Source of the DNA: Rachicladosporium sp. CCFEE 5018
Taxonomy: Eukaryota > Ascomycota > Dothideomycetes > Cladosporiales > Cladosporiaceae
Assembly (NCBI GenBank): GCA_002077045.2
Contig: KZ111149.1
Location: 1,201,897-1,265,896, forward strand
Direction of reading: 5' to 3'
Length of the DNA stretch: 64,000 bases
Part shown: in pieces, positions 19,935 to 30,520 of the stretch
Layout: every line of letters begins with the position of its first letter
Position numbering within the stretch: position 1 is the stretch's first letter
Program-made: the position numbers and the translations under genes
The notes under the pieces: model-generated
Databases searched by the model: none
The model's input: only the letters and a program-made list of their open reading frames with translations
What the model was told of the DNA's origin: nothing

Positions 19935-20493
19935 TGTGCGCGAACTCCCTAGACGTGCAGCTCATCAAACAGGCGTCACGCGATTGACACCGTAGCATGG
20001 AGCGTGATGACATGCAAGCTTGTTGACGGTCGCCCAAGGGACACGGTTACCTGCCTCGCTGTTCTTGTCTCAATGGGTTGAGCGGATCGCTCGATGTGAG
20101 AGCGAAGTCATGGGACCTGACGCGTTCGAGGGACACGACGGGATGGCGCTAGAGACGCGCCTTCCCCGGTTGTCGTGAACAAGACGAGCTTACATAATCG
20201 CGACAAGGCAGTGTTGGGTGAACGAACATGCATACTTCCACCTTCTATGATACACTATCGCCGTGTCTGTACACCGGCCGAGTTTGCTTTGGTATTCCCC
20301 GATTCGTCCGCCAGGCATTCGTCACACTGAGCTTACGGCCACGTTGCCCAGCTTGCTGATCAACACTCGCTCGCTTTGTCACGGGGCTGCACCTCGAAGA
20401 AGGATTTGACGAGCGTGAGATCCAGCACCATAGCTGAAGTAGAGAATGTATATAGGTGGGAGATAACGGCAGCTGTGCAGAATCGCCCTTTCC
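19935..20493. promoter_or_regulatory. Divergent promoter region TERT / questin-oxidase-like
   Basis: 559 bases (copy B: 44288-44846) separate two divergent starts. A TATATA box at 20449-20454 lies 40 bases before the questin-oxidase-like ATG. No such box is evident on the TERT side. Confidence 0.5.
20449..20454 (+). promoter_or_regulatory. TATA box of the questin-oxidase-like gene
   Basis: TATATA sits 40 bases upstream of ATG 20494, close enough that transcription would begin just before that ATG. This favours the first ATG over the in-frame one at 20575. Copy B: 44802-44807. Confidence 0.5.
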
Positions 20494-21888
20494 ATGTCAC
20501 ATTTCCTCACTAAAGCGCTGTCGCACTGCAACGCTATACCAATACGAAACTTGAGCTTCAACAACATAGCAAGGATGGCTACCGCAAGCACAGTGCAGCT
20601 CTCGCCGCGGCAGAATTTCCAGTTCGCCGTCCCTGACCTCACGTCCGATGCTGCTCAGACAACCTCTAAGCTCCTCCAGGATAATCACGAACAGCATCAC
20701 ATTTTCTTCAACCAGCAGGGCTTCCACAACCACATCGCGCATCACCTAGTGACGATTTTCGCCCTGGGTGCCACTTCCCAAGAGCTACAGCAGCAGTACA
20801 CCAATAACCAAGACTATCAACGTCCGCTGCATCGATCGGCCTCTGTCCAAAACCATGTCTTCGAAGATGAAGCCGCTATTATGGCCCATCTTGGCAAAGG
20901 ACGGCACTATCCAGACTTCCTTACTTTCTTCCAGTCCGAGATCTCCAGGAGCAGCTGGCAAGAGGTCTTACAGAAGTACCTATTCTCTGGCACTGCCCTA
21001 GCAGAGACACTCTTCATCCGCCTTTGGTCAAGCATCTACCATCCGCTGATTCATCTAGGATTTGCGATCGAGTCAGCCCAGCCTGCACTTGTCGCTGAAG
21101 CACTCGCCGAGACAGCTGTGCACGACGCCTGGATTGGGAGCTACCTCAAGCCAGCCGAAGCGGCAGCCAATGTGAACCGTGATCGGCCTTCGAAGTCCAT
21201 CGTCGAACTGATCGAAGCCATGCACATCGACCAGATATTGCGAAATGCTGTTCGCTGGTCCGATAGTAGCATGCTCCGCGATGGTATCATCTCTCGCGCA
21301 GGCGACCGAATGGTCGGCTATGCGTCTCAGTACCACCTCCAGTCTACGGATGATCTCGAAAGCAAGACCGCTGAGATGATCAACGCAGTAGCCTACTTCA
21401 CAGGCGGAGCGCAGCGGGACGAATATAAGCCAAAGTACGACTTCTACTACATTCACAGCCTGAACAGCAGCATCTTCTTCTCGACGTTCTTGGAGCAAGA
21501 ATGGCTCAGTGATGCCCAGAGGCGTCGCCTACTGGAGTGGAAGGTCTGGAACGATCTGATCATGTATGCGTCACGCAAAGCACCAGAGCCACGACTGGAT
21601 CTCGTGCGAGCGTATAAGCCCAAACAGCCTTCTGGCTGGGGACAGATCTTCGATCGAGTGAAGACAATGCCTGACGACGGCCATGCTGCAAAGCTCGTCA
21701 GAGCCCTGGCGCATGGGCAGAGAGTGTGTGCGCCGTATGAGGAACGACAGGACTTCAAATTGAAGCACGATGATTGGCTGCAGCTTGGCCATATGGCCAT
21801 TGACTCTGTTGAGGCACCAGGTCCAACATGGGTGCGCTCTACTGGATTTGACGAGGCATGGGACGAGGTGCCTCGGGCACAGCTGTAG
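20494..21888 (+). CDS. Questin oxidase-like protein (GedK/MdpL family), allele A
   Basis: This belongs to the fungal questin-oxidase-like family, whose characterised members (GedK, MdpL) perform Baeyer-Villiger ring opening of anthraquinones. The single exon gives 464 residues, the usual size. Typical blocks are NHIAHHLVTIFALGATSQEL near the N-terminus, the YQRPL segment, HLGKGRHYPDFLTFF, and the mid-region helices HPLIHLGFAIE. The first 27 residues could be a targeting sequence; an in-frame ATG at 20575 with better context is an alternative start. From 21151 this copy differs from copy B by eight amino acids. The stop is 64 bases from the convergent MFS gene. Substrate is unknown. Confidence 0.9.
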   Translation: MSHFLTKALSHCNAIPIRNLSFNNIARMATASTVQLSPRQNFQFAVPDLTSDAAQTTSKLLQDNHEQHHIFFNQQGFHNHIAHHLVTIFALGATSQELQQQYTNNQDYQRPLHRSASVQNHVFEDEAAIMAHLGKGRHYPDFLTFFQSEISRSSWQEVLQKYLFSGTALAETLFIRLWSSIYHPLIHLGFAIESAQPALVAEALAETAVHDAWIGSYLKPAEAAANVNRDRPSKSIVELIEAMHIDQILRNAVRWSDSSMLRDGIISRAGDRMVGYASQYHLQSTDDLESKTAEMINAVAYFTGGAQRDEYKPKYDFYYIHSLNSSIFFSTFLEQEWLSDAQRRRLLEWKVWNDLIMYASRKAPEPRLDLVRAYKPKQPSGWGQIFDRVKTMPDDGHAAKLVRALAHGQRVCAPYEERQDFKLKHDDWLQLGHMAIDSVEAPGPTWVRSTGFDEAWDEVPRAQL

Positions 21889-21952
21889 TCATGAGGCAGT
21901 GACAGGTGCGAACGTAAGATACACGTATGCAAAGCTTTCTCGCACACATTGA

Positions 21953-22726
21953 CTACTTCAGCGACTCCGCACGTAGCCTCCTTTGCGGTCCATATTTGTC
22001 AGTCAGCGCCAGTATCGTGCTGTTCATGTAGTACATTGGAACTGCGATCAGTAGCAGCGCCCACTGCACACCTGCCATCGTTCCAGAGACCTACGACATT
22101 GTCAGCGAATTGCAGTCAGTGTGATCCGACGAGTACCTCACAGCTGACAGGCCCTCCTTCGCGATCCAATTGTTTGCATACAGACTACAGATCAACGCGA
22201 TGACATTGCGGACCACGAATACCGTGACGAGAGCCTCCCCCGGGAAGCTCTGGTAGCAGTCCACAGCGTAAGTGATAGCGATGTTGGCCACTGCAGTGAA
22301 GCCGAACGAGTGCATACCGTAACCAAATGCTGAGCCCACCCAGCTGAGACGATGCGAGATACATTGCCCAAAGATGATCAGACCCACCGGCGAGATCACG
22401 AAGGGAATCGCAAGAGCGATAAGACGCTTCTCCGGTCGTGGCTTCGCATCCTGGTCTTGTCGTCTGGCTCGGTTGGCAAGGAGATCAATAAGCTTTCCGC
22501 CGAAGTAGAAAGAGATGAGGGTACCGATCCAGCCCGAGATCGAGAACAGCCCAACTTTGCCGAGCTTCCAGGAATACGGCGGCCGTAAGAATGTCTGCGA
22601 GACAGTGACTTGGATGACGATGGTCCAGCCGACGAAGACGCCGACCAGACAACCCACCCAGAAGACAGGAGGATAGACAGCCATTCGGATGATGTCCCAG
22701 AAAGTGCGGACGAACCGCTGCAGGGG
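21953..22726 (-). CDS. MFS transporter, 3' part truncated by gap (copy A)
   Basis: This is the C-terminal half of the drug:H+ antiporter-like transporter seen whole in copy B. Exon 3 is 22090-21953. Exon 2 begins inside the N gap and is visible from 22726 to 22142. Substitutions against copy B are scattered through it, including a cluster near 22016-22035 that changes the last membrane segment. The sequence right of the gap is not the missing part of this gene, so any reading frame bridging the Ns is artificial. Confidence 0.9.
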
Positions 22727-22826
22727 NNNNNNNNNNNNNNNNNNNNNNNNNNNNNNNNNNNNNNNNNNNNNNNNNNNNNNNNNNNNNNNNNNNNNNNNNN
22801 NNNNNNNNNNNNNNNNNNNNNNNNNN
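22727..22826. other. Assembly gap, 100 N
   Basis: There are exactly one hundred N, the conventional scaffold gap of unknown length. The left contig ends within the MFS gene. The right contig starts about 700 bases before the Boi-like gene, that is, at a place equivalent to some 1.5 kb left of the window. Confidence 0.99.
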
Positions 22827-23529
22827 GCGATCGCCACGAAATCTTCACGAAGCTCTGTGTGAGATCGGAAGAAACGGCCTCGCTCGCCAGATTCATCCCG
22901 AAGCAAGTGGGTGATCGACAGTGGGGTGCGCCATCCGACGACCGTTGTCAAGTTGCGAGAAAGAGACCATAATTAGCTCACTTTCCTCAGAGGATCCACT
23001 TTCAGAGGGTACGATCAAGAAAGGCAGGAAGATATATTGTGGCTTGCCGTAGCAGAATCGACCACTAACCAATGGCCCGCAGCCGCCCGGGTACAGTGTC
23101 ATGCAGGGCGAGCATCTTGGACTCCACCCACAAAGCTAGAGACCCTGGCCCTGGCATTCGCCGGCTCTGGACAGTGGAAGGTAGGTGTAGACGACGAGCC
23201 ACAGCACAGCACGCGGTGTGAGGGTTGCCGTTGGCGCCGGTTGTCACGCTGTCTGCAGGCTTCAATGCACAAGCACATCACTTGCGTCTGAGCTTATGCG
23301 CGCGCGAGACTATCACTCTTGGTATAGAAGAAACACATGGTGCACTCGCGCCCGGCGCCCGGCCGTGACCGACCTTTGACTTCCTGCAACCACGCCGCAC
23401 ACTTGCATTGCGACGTGAATAGAGTATGACGACTGGCAACAGTACAGGATAGAGCATCGACACTGCTTAGCAAAGCAACTTACACATTCGCTTGTTGTAA
23501 CCCACAGAGAACACCACACCGCCGCCGTC
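22827..23529. other. Right-contig start, upstream of the Boi-like gene
   Basis: 703 bases have no recognised gene. Short minus-strand frames exist but resemble nothing. The last part should be the promoter and leader of the Boi-like gene. Confidence 0.5.
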
Positions 23530-26081
23530 ATGCAGGCCATGGCCTTGGATACGCCTCTGGAGGCTGGTGGAGAGATGTTCTCGAGACCTAAGACACAGTC
23601 GATATTTCTGCCCAGGTCGTCGTCGGCGAGACCTGTGTCAGAGGCAACGGAGATATTCGATACGGATCTTGATACCGATAGCGAGTTCGAGGAGGAGAAG
23701 GACCAGATGCCATCACCCCCGTCGCCTAAGGGCAGCTTTGAATCGGTGAGTGATAATGACCGCAATTACCCAGTCGCAAGGCTAACAGCGAAACCAGGAT
23801 GACAGCCGGCGGCGAAGTCAAACAACCATCTCATCATACGAGGAAGCTCCAACACCTAGCTCGACATCAAGTCGAAGAAGACCGCTCGAGCTCCAGCTCC
23901 AGGTCAACACAGGGCCCAAGAGGACCACATCTATTCAGAGCATCACAGGCATCGGCAGATGCTGTCTTCGACCATGCACTTCAGATGTCGCCACTATTTC
24001 CCAAGCAGATTCCACCACGAACAGAAACCGCATTCTCGCAACAGACTGTAACGCCAATCACACAGCAGCAGCAGTTCGGCTTCTCGATCGACGCTATCAT
24101 GAATCGATCACTGAGTGACCCTACTGACGCAGAAGGCGAGATTCGCCGGTGGAACCCAACCCAAGTTATCGACTGGATGGTCGATAGTGGCATGGAGGAG
24201 TCCATCATTGAATGCTTTGAGCTCCACGACATCAGCGGAAACGTTTTGAAGGACCTGCAGTTCGACGATCTCAAGGAGCTGGGCATTCAGTCGTTCGGCA
24301 AACGTCATCAGCTCTGGAGTGCGATCTCGACATTGCAAGGTCGTGACGGCAGCATCAGCCCAGTAGCCACACCTTTCCAGGACGTCAGTCGGCCCTGCAC
24401 GTCAAATACTAGACGCTCACCTAGCCGAGGTGGAGATGTCTGCGAGACGCCTATTGACGGTGATCAGACCCCGATCGAGTGCGGCGGCAAGAAGCGACGA
24501 GGACGCAAGATGCCAAAGGCTCTCGATGTCATCACGCCTATGGAGTCAGTGTCCATTGTCGCCATCGAGCAGCTTCTGCCAAAGCCACACAAGTGCGCCA
24601 AGGGCGATCGGTGTGCGAAGTTCCGGAAGCAGCAACGTGAGCTACAGCAACTCCAGGAGGAGCATGGAATCGGTCGCTTCCCAATCAGCCCCACGAAAGG
24701 TGGTCGGATCTTTGTGCACGGCGACCCAGGCAATGCTTGGACAGCCGACAACCTCATTCCGGGCGAAGTCAGACGTCTGAACGAGCTGCCTCACGACGAA
24801 ACAAGACCACAATCGGAGGCTATGCCGTCTGTCGTCGCCTCTTCAGATGCTCTTGGCCCGGGTCAGCTGCCTGCCTTTATGCTCCACCAAGACATGCTCG
24901 ACCGGCTTGACAAGCGGGATCCTCAGGACAATGTAAAGCAGTTCCTAAGCTTCCAGCACGTGCAGACACCTTCGCCACCGATCGAGGAGCATTATCTTGA
25001 TGGTACTCTCACACCCGTCGAGCGTCCAGCTACTACGCCTCCGCAAGACATACTTCCCTTATTTCCAGAGGAGCATGTGCCATGCTACCCATACCAAGTT
25101 CAACCGTCATTACAGATCCCAGATTACACACAGAACCCTCATCAACAACTCAAGTCACTACCAAAGCTCGCCATCCCACGCTCAGCAAGCGCAGCACCAG
25201 ATTTGCATCACCTGAGATCACCAGACACTGCCTACGCGACGCTTCGCAGCGCCACTGCATCACCGGGAGGCATCTACCGCCTGGCCACTCCAGCATCAGA
25301 GATGGACGTCCCCGTCACAGCCTACTCCAATGGGCCCATCACACGCGACGCTTCACAATCAGTCCCACCAGGCATGCAGTTCCGCGAGCCACAACAGATC
25401 TCCCGCTCCGCCTCGCGAGCACAACACTGGCACCGCCCCTCCTTCGCCCTCCCCGCAGTCCAAGAAAACGAGCCACTCTCGCCATCCGCAGCCCAACCCA
25501 GGCCAAGCCTAAGCAGTACCCGCACCGGCAGCTCCACAGGCTCCAGCACGCTCTCCAACAAACCTCGGGACCCAGCACATCACAGCCCAAATGTCCAGCA
25601 ATTCGGCTACGGCGCCGACTGCTCCCACGCAGGCTGGATGCGCAAGCGCAAGACCAAGATGCTGCGCCACGAGTGGACCGACGCTCACTTCCGTCTCAAC
25701 GGCACACAGCTAGCCATGCACTCCAACGCGCGCCTGAACGCCTCAACGCTAGACACCATCGACGTGGACAAATACGCCGTTGCCTGCTCTACCGCTCCCT
25801 CAAGCTCCAAGCTCAGCGCGGCGTTCAAAGGCTTCAACATCAAGTCCAGCGACGCTTCGGCGAAACAGCAAGCTGACGCAGCGGCTTTCGCGTTCCAGCT
25901 TGTACCTAACAGGGAAGCTGGCATCGCGGCGCAAAAGGCTGCTAGTAGCGGTAAGACGCATCATTTTGCTGTGAAGACGAAGGATGAGCGGATCGATTGG
26001 ATGAGGGAGCTTATGCTTGCGAAGGCGCTGCAGCAGAAGGGCAAGGGGTTTGAGGTTGAGATTTATGGTGATCGGGCTTAG
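23530..26081 (+). CDS. Boi/Pob1-like SAM-PH polarity protein (copy B, complete)
   Basis: Exon 1 is 23530-23745 (MQAMALDTPLEAGGEMFSRP, acidic middle, Pro-rich end). An intron 23746-23797 (GTGAGT...CCAG) follows. Exon 2 enters as DDSRRRSQTTISSYEE, but that frame stops near 24117, while the SAM domain (EIRRWNPTQVIDWM to SAISTLQ, 24137-24340) and all downstream sequence are one frame over. Either a short intron (23903-23948 would fit the phase but has poor signals) or a one-base indel near 23950 joins them. Another possibility is translation from ATG 23799 for 760 residues. The PH domain is C-terminal, from about 25625. SAM plus PH suggests a Cdc42-linked polarity scaffold; the family's SH3 domain is not seen. 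Confidence 0.85.
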
Positions 26082-26524
26082 GTCTGTGGCGACGTGGGGG
26101 TTCGAGGGGTTGGTGGTGAAGGGTTGGCGTTTGGGATGGCTTGGATACCCTACTTCGGTTGCCTTTCGGTGGGTTGCAGGGGAGGCTGCTGCATGATGCT
26201 AATGGCCAAGGCGGGTAGTCGATGGATCGCATAGGTCGGATGGAGTAGTATAGTGTAGGCTGACGAGCACATGAAACATGACCAACACAATGCACCGCTT
26301 CCTTCGCCTCGAACGTGCGCATGTTTGACTGCGTTGAAAGTCATGGGTATCATAGTATGCTCCTGCACTCTGTCGTCAGAGCGCGCAGCCCAAGGTCCGT
26401 TGTCACAGCAAGCGCCGGCCGCCACGCTGACCCTAAGCGCCGACTTTTCGAAATTCCAGCAAAACTCCTGACCGCCTCAGCACACTGACGGCGCAGTCGT
26501 ACTGGAACGCATCTGGAACCCAAC

Positions 26525-27349
26525 CTAGAACGCAATCTTTCTCTTCCTTCCCGTATACTTCGACGTAGCCTTCACCACCTTCCCCTTCGCCTCCATCTGC
26601 CCCTTCTTCCGCATAATCCACGCCTTACTTCCCTTCTTCTCTCTCTCCACGCCGCGCTTCCTCTCCTTCCGCCGCGCATCCTGCACGTCCACATCTGCCA
26701 GCCCGCCCACAGTCCCCGTAATATCTCCGCCACCCACCGTAAGCACGAGGTAGACTTTCAAACTCTTGGTGTCCGGGTCGTCTTCCAGTATACCGGCGCC
26801 GAAACCAGCTTTGATAGCAGCGTTGGAGATCATGCTGCGTTGCTGCGAGTTCTTGGGGTAGAATTGGCAGACTGCGCGGCCGCCTCGCCGTAAGCTGGCG
26901 TACAGCCCGTCGAAGAAGCGTTTTAGTCGGCCATCGGGGGAGACGTCTGAGGACTCGGCGTTGCAGAGCCATTGTATTGCGCTGATGCTGATCGCCGCGT
27001 CGAAACTGCCTGCTCTGAATGGTACCCCTTGTCCGATGTCTGCTAGCAGCATATCACCCTCGACATCTCTGTCCAGAGCTTGTGCGAGCATGGAGGAGGA
27101 GATGTCCATGCCGACCCAGACGTGGGGTCCGCCTTCATCGGGCGGGACGTCTGAGAGGATCTCGCCGCTTAGCCCGGAGCCGCAGCCAACGTCGAGGATT
27201 AGAGAGGGGGAGGTGAGGTCGAGCAGTTCGAGAGCGCGGTGGGTCATGGAGGCTTGTATGTTTTTTATGCTGGAGGAGGTGGTGTTATTGCGGGACTCGG
27301 TGTCGTTGTAGAAGAGATCCGGCGGGAGGGAGTCCTCGGGGCGGGACAT
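26525..27349 (-). CDS. bud23: 18S rRNA (guanine-N7) methyltransferase Bud23 (copy B)
   Basis: Identical to the gene at 2172-2996: 274 residues from MSRPED, SAM-binding DVGCGSGLSGEIL, basic tail SKYTGRKRKIAF. It modifies 18S rRNA with Trm112 during 40S maturation. The flanking genes are again the Boi-like gene (convergent) and svp26 (divergent). Confidence 0.96.
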   Translation of the reverse strand: MSRPEDSLPPDLFYNDTESRNNTTSSSIKNIQASMTHRALELLDLTSPSLILDVGCGSGLSGEILSDVPPDEGGPHVWVGMDISSSMLAQALDRDVEGDMLLADIGQGVPFRAGSFDAAISISAIQWLCNAESSDVSPDGRLKRFFDGLYASLRRGGRAVCQFYPKNSQQRSMISNAAIKAGFGAGILEDDPDTKSLKVYLVLTVGGGDITGTVGGLADVDVQDARRKERKRGVEREKKGSKAWIMRKKGQMEAKGKVVKATSKYTGRKRKIAF

Positions 27350-27636
27350 GATGGCGGTGTTGCACTGAGTATGCCAGTCTGAGGGGCGCGCATTCACTGA
27401 TGTCCAGATGCTATGCCATGGCTTCGTCTAGAGACTGCTACATTCGAATTCCACAAATGAATTCGAGCCTCGAAACTGTATTTCTCCACAACCCGGCGGG
27501 CCTGCAGATCATCGTTGGGTGACGCAAGATCGCCAAAAGCTTCGACACGTTGACACTTGGTCCATATCTTGTCGTTGTGCTGCCATCTTGTCTCCTCTCA
27601 CATCGTGTGCACTTCGTCGCCACGGTCGTCGCCACC

Positions 27637-28389
27637 ATGTGGATCTTGCCGTTGCTCGTGAGCATATTCCCTGGGAGAAGCAAGCACCCCAAGCTAACAT
27701 TCTATTAGGGCTACATCGGCCTCCTCCTCGGCTTCCTCTTCCTCACCCTAGCCATCGCAAGTGGCCTCTACTACCTATCTGAGCTCGTGGAAGAACACTC
27801 AGTCATTGCGAAGAAGACTTTGACGCGACTCATCTATGCCGTGATAGGCATGCAAGTACTCCTAACAGCAGTCGACCGACTTCCCATTTGGCTCAGCTCA
27901 ATCAGCATCGGCAGTCATGTCCTCTACCTCCAGAACCTCCGTCGCTTCCCATGGGTCAAGCTCACAGAGCCAGTGTTCCTCGCCTCATGCGTCGCAGTCC
28001 TAGCAAACCACTACCTCTGGTTCCGTCACTTCTCCCCGCCTTCTACCCCACCGATGCGCTACAATTACTACGATCAACCTGCCACACCTTCCTTCACCGA
28101 GATCGCGTCCTTCTTTGGTCTACAAGTGTGGCTTGTGCCGTTCTCGCTCTTCGTCAGCTTGAGTGCTGGCGAGAATGTGCTACCTAGCATGGGCAGTGAG
28201 TACGCGACAGGTGCAGGCAGTAGCTTCACGAGTGCTGGCGCAGTCCCCGAGGTTAGGACTGGGAGAAAGAGAGCAGGGACACAGAATGCTGGGATGGCGA
28301 AGGCTGCTGTCAATGGGGTGAGGGAATGGGTTGGGGAGACGGGAGAGCTAATGGGGTTCTGGCGAGGGGAGAGGACACGGCCACTATGA
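27637..28389 (+). CDS. svp26: Svp26/Erv26 COPII cargo adaptor (copy B)
   Basis: Exons 27637-27657 and 27709-28389 encode the same 233-residue four-segment membrane protein as copy A, an adaptor that loads type II membrane proteins into COPII vesicles at the ER. The seven-codon first exon and the CTAAC branch site are preserved. Confidence 0.95.
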
Positions 28390-29209
28390 ATGATGCATGA
28401 CCATGGACGACTTCACGAAACCATGCTGAGCGTGTCGGACTGACCTCCAAGGGCCTACAGTCATGTGGAGCACGCTGGCGTGTAGAGCAGATCTGTAACG
28501 AGCAGGGGCAGCAAGAATCCTGGAGTCACGTGTCGTTGTCTTGGCACGGCCGAAAGAGGAATGTCTGCTTATTGAGACCAGTATCCGGCCTAGCACCGGA
28601 GAACACACCAGCACTTCGGATAGGTTTGAACAACGGTCATTGTTCTGTCTTGCCACGTGCTGCAAACGCGATGACATTGACGAGTGCATCGCTGCAGATG
28701 AGTATTGGGCTCTATCGACAGATCCACTCCGTCCAAGCTTATAGAAGCGCAACGCACGCATGCTGTGAGCTCCCCAAGCCGTCGCTATCGCCGTCGACTC
28801 TCGACACAAATGTGCAGTGATTCTCTGCAATCCTTGCTTAGATGTTGCTGAATGAACTGCCTGAGGGGACTCCCCTCTCCGTCCGAATCGGGGTCTCAAT
28901 AAGCCAGAATCCATTGTATGGCAGAGATGATCAAGTGAACGGTCTTATTGACGATCACCTTGGCGGCACTGGATAGCCGATCCGGTTCGTTCACCAATGG
29001 CGGTTCTTTATCGAAGGCTTATTGGGGCCACCTCGACAGTCCGAGTCCATAAGACCGACTATGCTCTCCGGTTGCGTCTTCGACTACCACTCACCCACAA
29101 GTCATTCCTTACAAGAAGCGACCCTCCACAACAGTAGTCTAAGTCACAAGACCACTGCGACTCCGACACTTCTTCAACACAACGACATAACACACACAAA
29201 ACCGCCAAA

Positions 29210-30025
29210 ATGAAGGTCATCTCTCTCCTCGTGGCCATCGCCTTCACCGCCGGTGTGATGGCGGAGGCCTCCCCCAAGATCAAGCAAAAGTTGTCCCTCT
29301 GCGGTTACCACGGCATGAGCTGCGCCAAAGCGAAGCGCGCAGCCGACGCCGTCGCCGATGCTCTCGCCTCCGCCGAGCCCAAGATCAAGTCGCCCCTCAC
29401 CCTCTGCGGCTACCATGGCATGAGCTGCGCCAAGGCCCGCAGCATCCTCAGCGAAGTCGCCGACGCCGTCGACGAGACCGCCACTACCGTCTCCGCGCGC
29501 AGCGCTGACGCCGAGGCCGCTCCCAAGATCAAGCAGAAGCTCTCGCTCTGTGGCTACCACGGCATGAGCTGCGCTAAGTCCAAGCGCGATGCTGAGGCCG
29601 AGCCCAAGATCAAATCCCCTCTTACCCGATGTGGCTACCAAGGTGTCAGCTGCAAGCGCTCCGAGCGCGGCATCGACCTCGTCAAGGCTGACAACCCGGA
29701 GGTGTTCAAGGATGAGTGTTTCGCTGAGGGTGGCGAGTGCCACGCTGTTCTCAAGGCCGCTGCTGCGTTCCACCAGGTCAAGCGTGAGGCTGAGGCTGAG
29801 GCGAAGATCAAGTCGCCTCTGACTCGATGCGGGTACCAAGGCATCAGCTGCAAGCGCGATGAGTTCGCTTACGAGGCCGCCAAGGTCAACGGTGATCCTG
29901 CTGCTTTCGAGGCTGAGGCCGCCTGCAACGCACCCGATGGTGACTGCACTGTTGCTCAGCGCTCGCTCGACAACCTTGAGGCTGTTGTCAACAAGGCTGT
30001 TGCGGATGTCTACAGGCTCGACTAA
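29210..30025 (+). CDS. ppg1: Alpha-type mating pheromone precursor (copy B)
   Basis: Same 271-residue precursor as at 4857-5672, with five CGY[HQ]G[MVI]SC cores between Kex2 (KR) and Ste13 (EA/DA) processing sites. The five internal repeats have not drifted between the two copies, which argues that the copies are not an old duplication. Confidence 0.85.
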   Translation: MKVISLLVAIAFTAGVMAEASPKIKQKLSLCGYHGMSCAKAKRAADAVADALASAEPKIKSPLTLCGYHGMSCAKARSILSEVADAVDETATTVSARSADAEAAPKIKQKLSLCGYHGMSCAKSKRDAEAEPKIKSPLTRCGYQGVSCKRSERGIDLVKADNPEVFKDECFAEGGECHAVLKAAAAFHQVKREAEAEAKIKSPLTRCGYQGISCKRDEFAYEAAKVNGDPAAFEAEAACNAPDGDCTVAQRSLDNLEAVVNKAVADVYRLD

Positions 30026-30520
30026 ATTGCTCGCTTGAGCTGATTTTCTGGAGTTTCGCGAAAAAGCTGCATACTCGATGGTACTTGTGGCAGTCGGGCT
30101 TGGTGCATCTTCATCTCTTCGGACATCCTGCGAAGGACGGAGATGATGATGCTTTCTGGTTTGGATCAATCTGCTTCTACATAGTTCTTGCGTCTCGGCT
30201 CTGATTGCTTAACATTGAGCCAGTCGGCGTGCATCGCTTGATGTCGCCAGGCTTTTCTACCAATATACATCGATAATCCTAATGTTGAGTCTTGGTCATC
30301 ATCCTGCCTCTCAATCCCTCCATGTCCTGTCCATCATATACACTCGTTGAACATGCATCCCTCTGATCAGTACTGCTCATCCGTGAAGTCGCAAAAGTCA
30401 CTGCCACGTGCCGACACTGCACAAGCGGCTAGCCGGCTACACCCGATGCACGCGAGCTGTACTTCCTTTGTCTGAAGCTCTGCTCCAGGGCAAAGCATAC
30501 AGCAGATACACGGCGCAAAT

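Larger units (their letters stand above)
1..22726. repeat. Copy A of a ~22.7 kb direct repeat
   Basis: Every gene and every reading frame in this stretch recurs in the same order and orientation 24353 bases further right, with no change of spacing. The sequence appears identical to copy B up to 21150. From 21151 onward scattered substitutions appear, about 25 in 1.58 kb, until the N gap. The left boundary lies outside the window. The end coincides exactly with the start of a 100-N gap, which points to a contig end rather than a biological breakpoint. Confidence 0.98.

Noticed and set aside
22862..22872. Eleven bases matching the start of a common Illumina adapter (AGATCGGAAGA), 35 bases from a contig edge
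   Set aside because: The following bases (AAC) depart from the adapter and the sequence continues as ordinary genomic DNA; an 11-base match is likely chance.
22091..22951. A 286-codon minus-strand ORF running through the first N gap
   Set aside because: It fuses the MFS C-terminal half to unrelated sequence from the start of another contig; the true N-terminal half of the MFS protein is seen in copy B.
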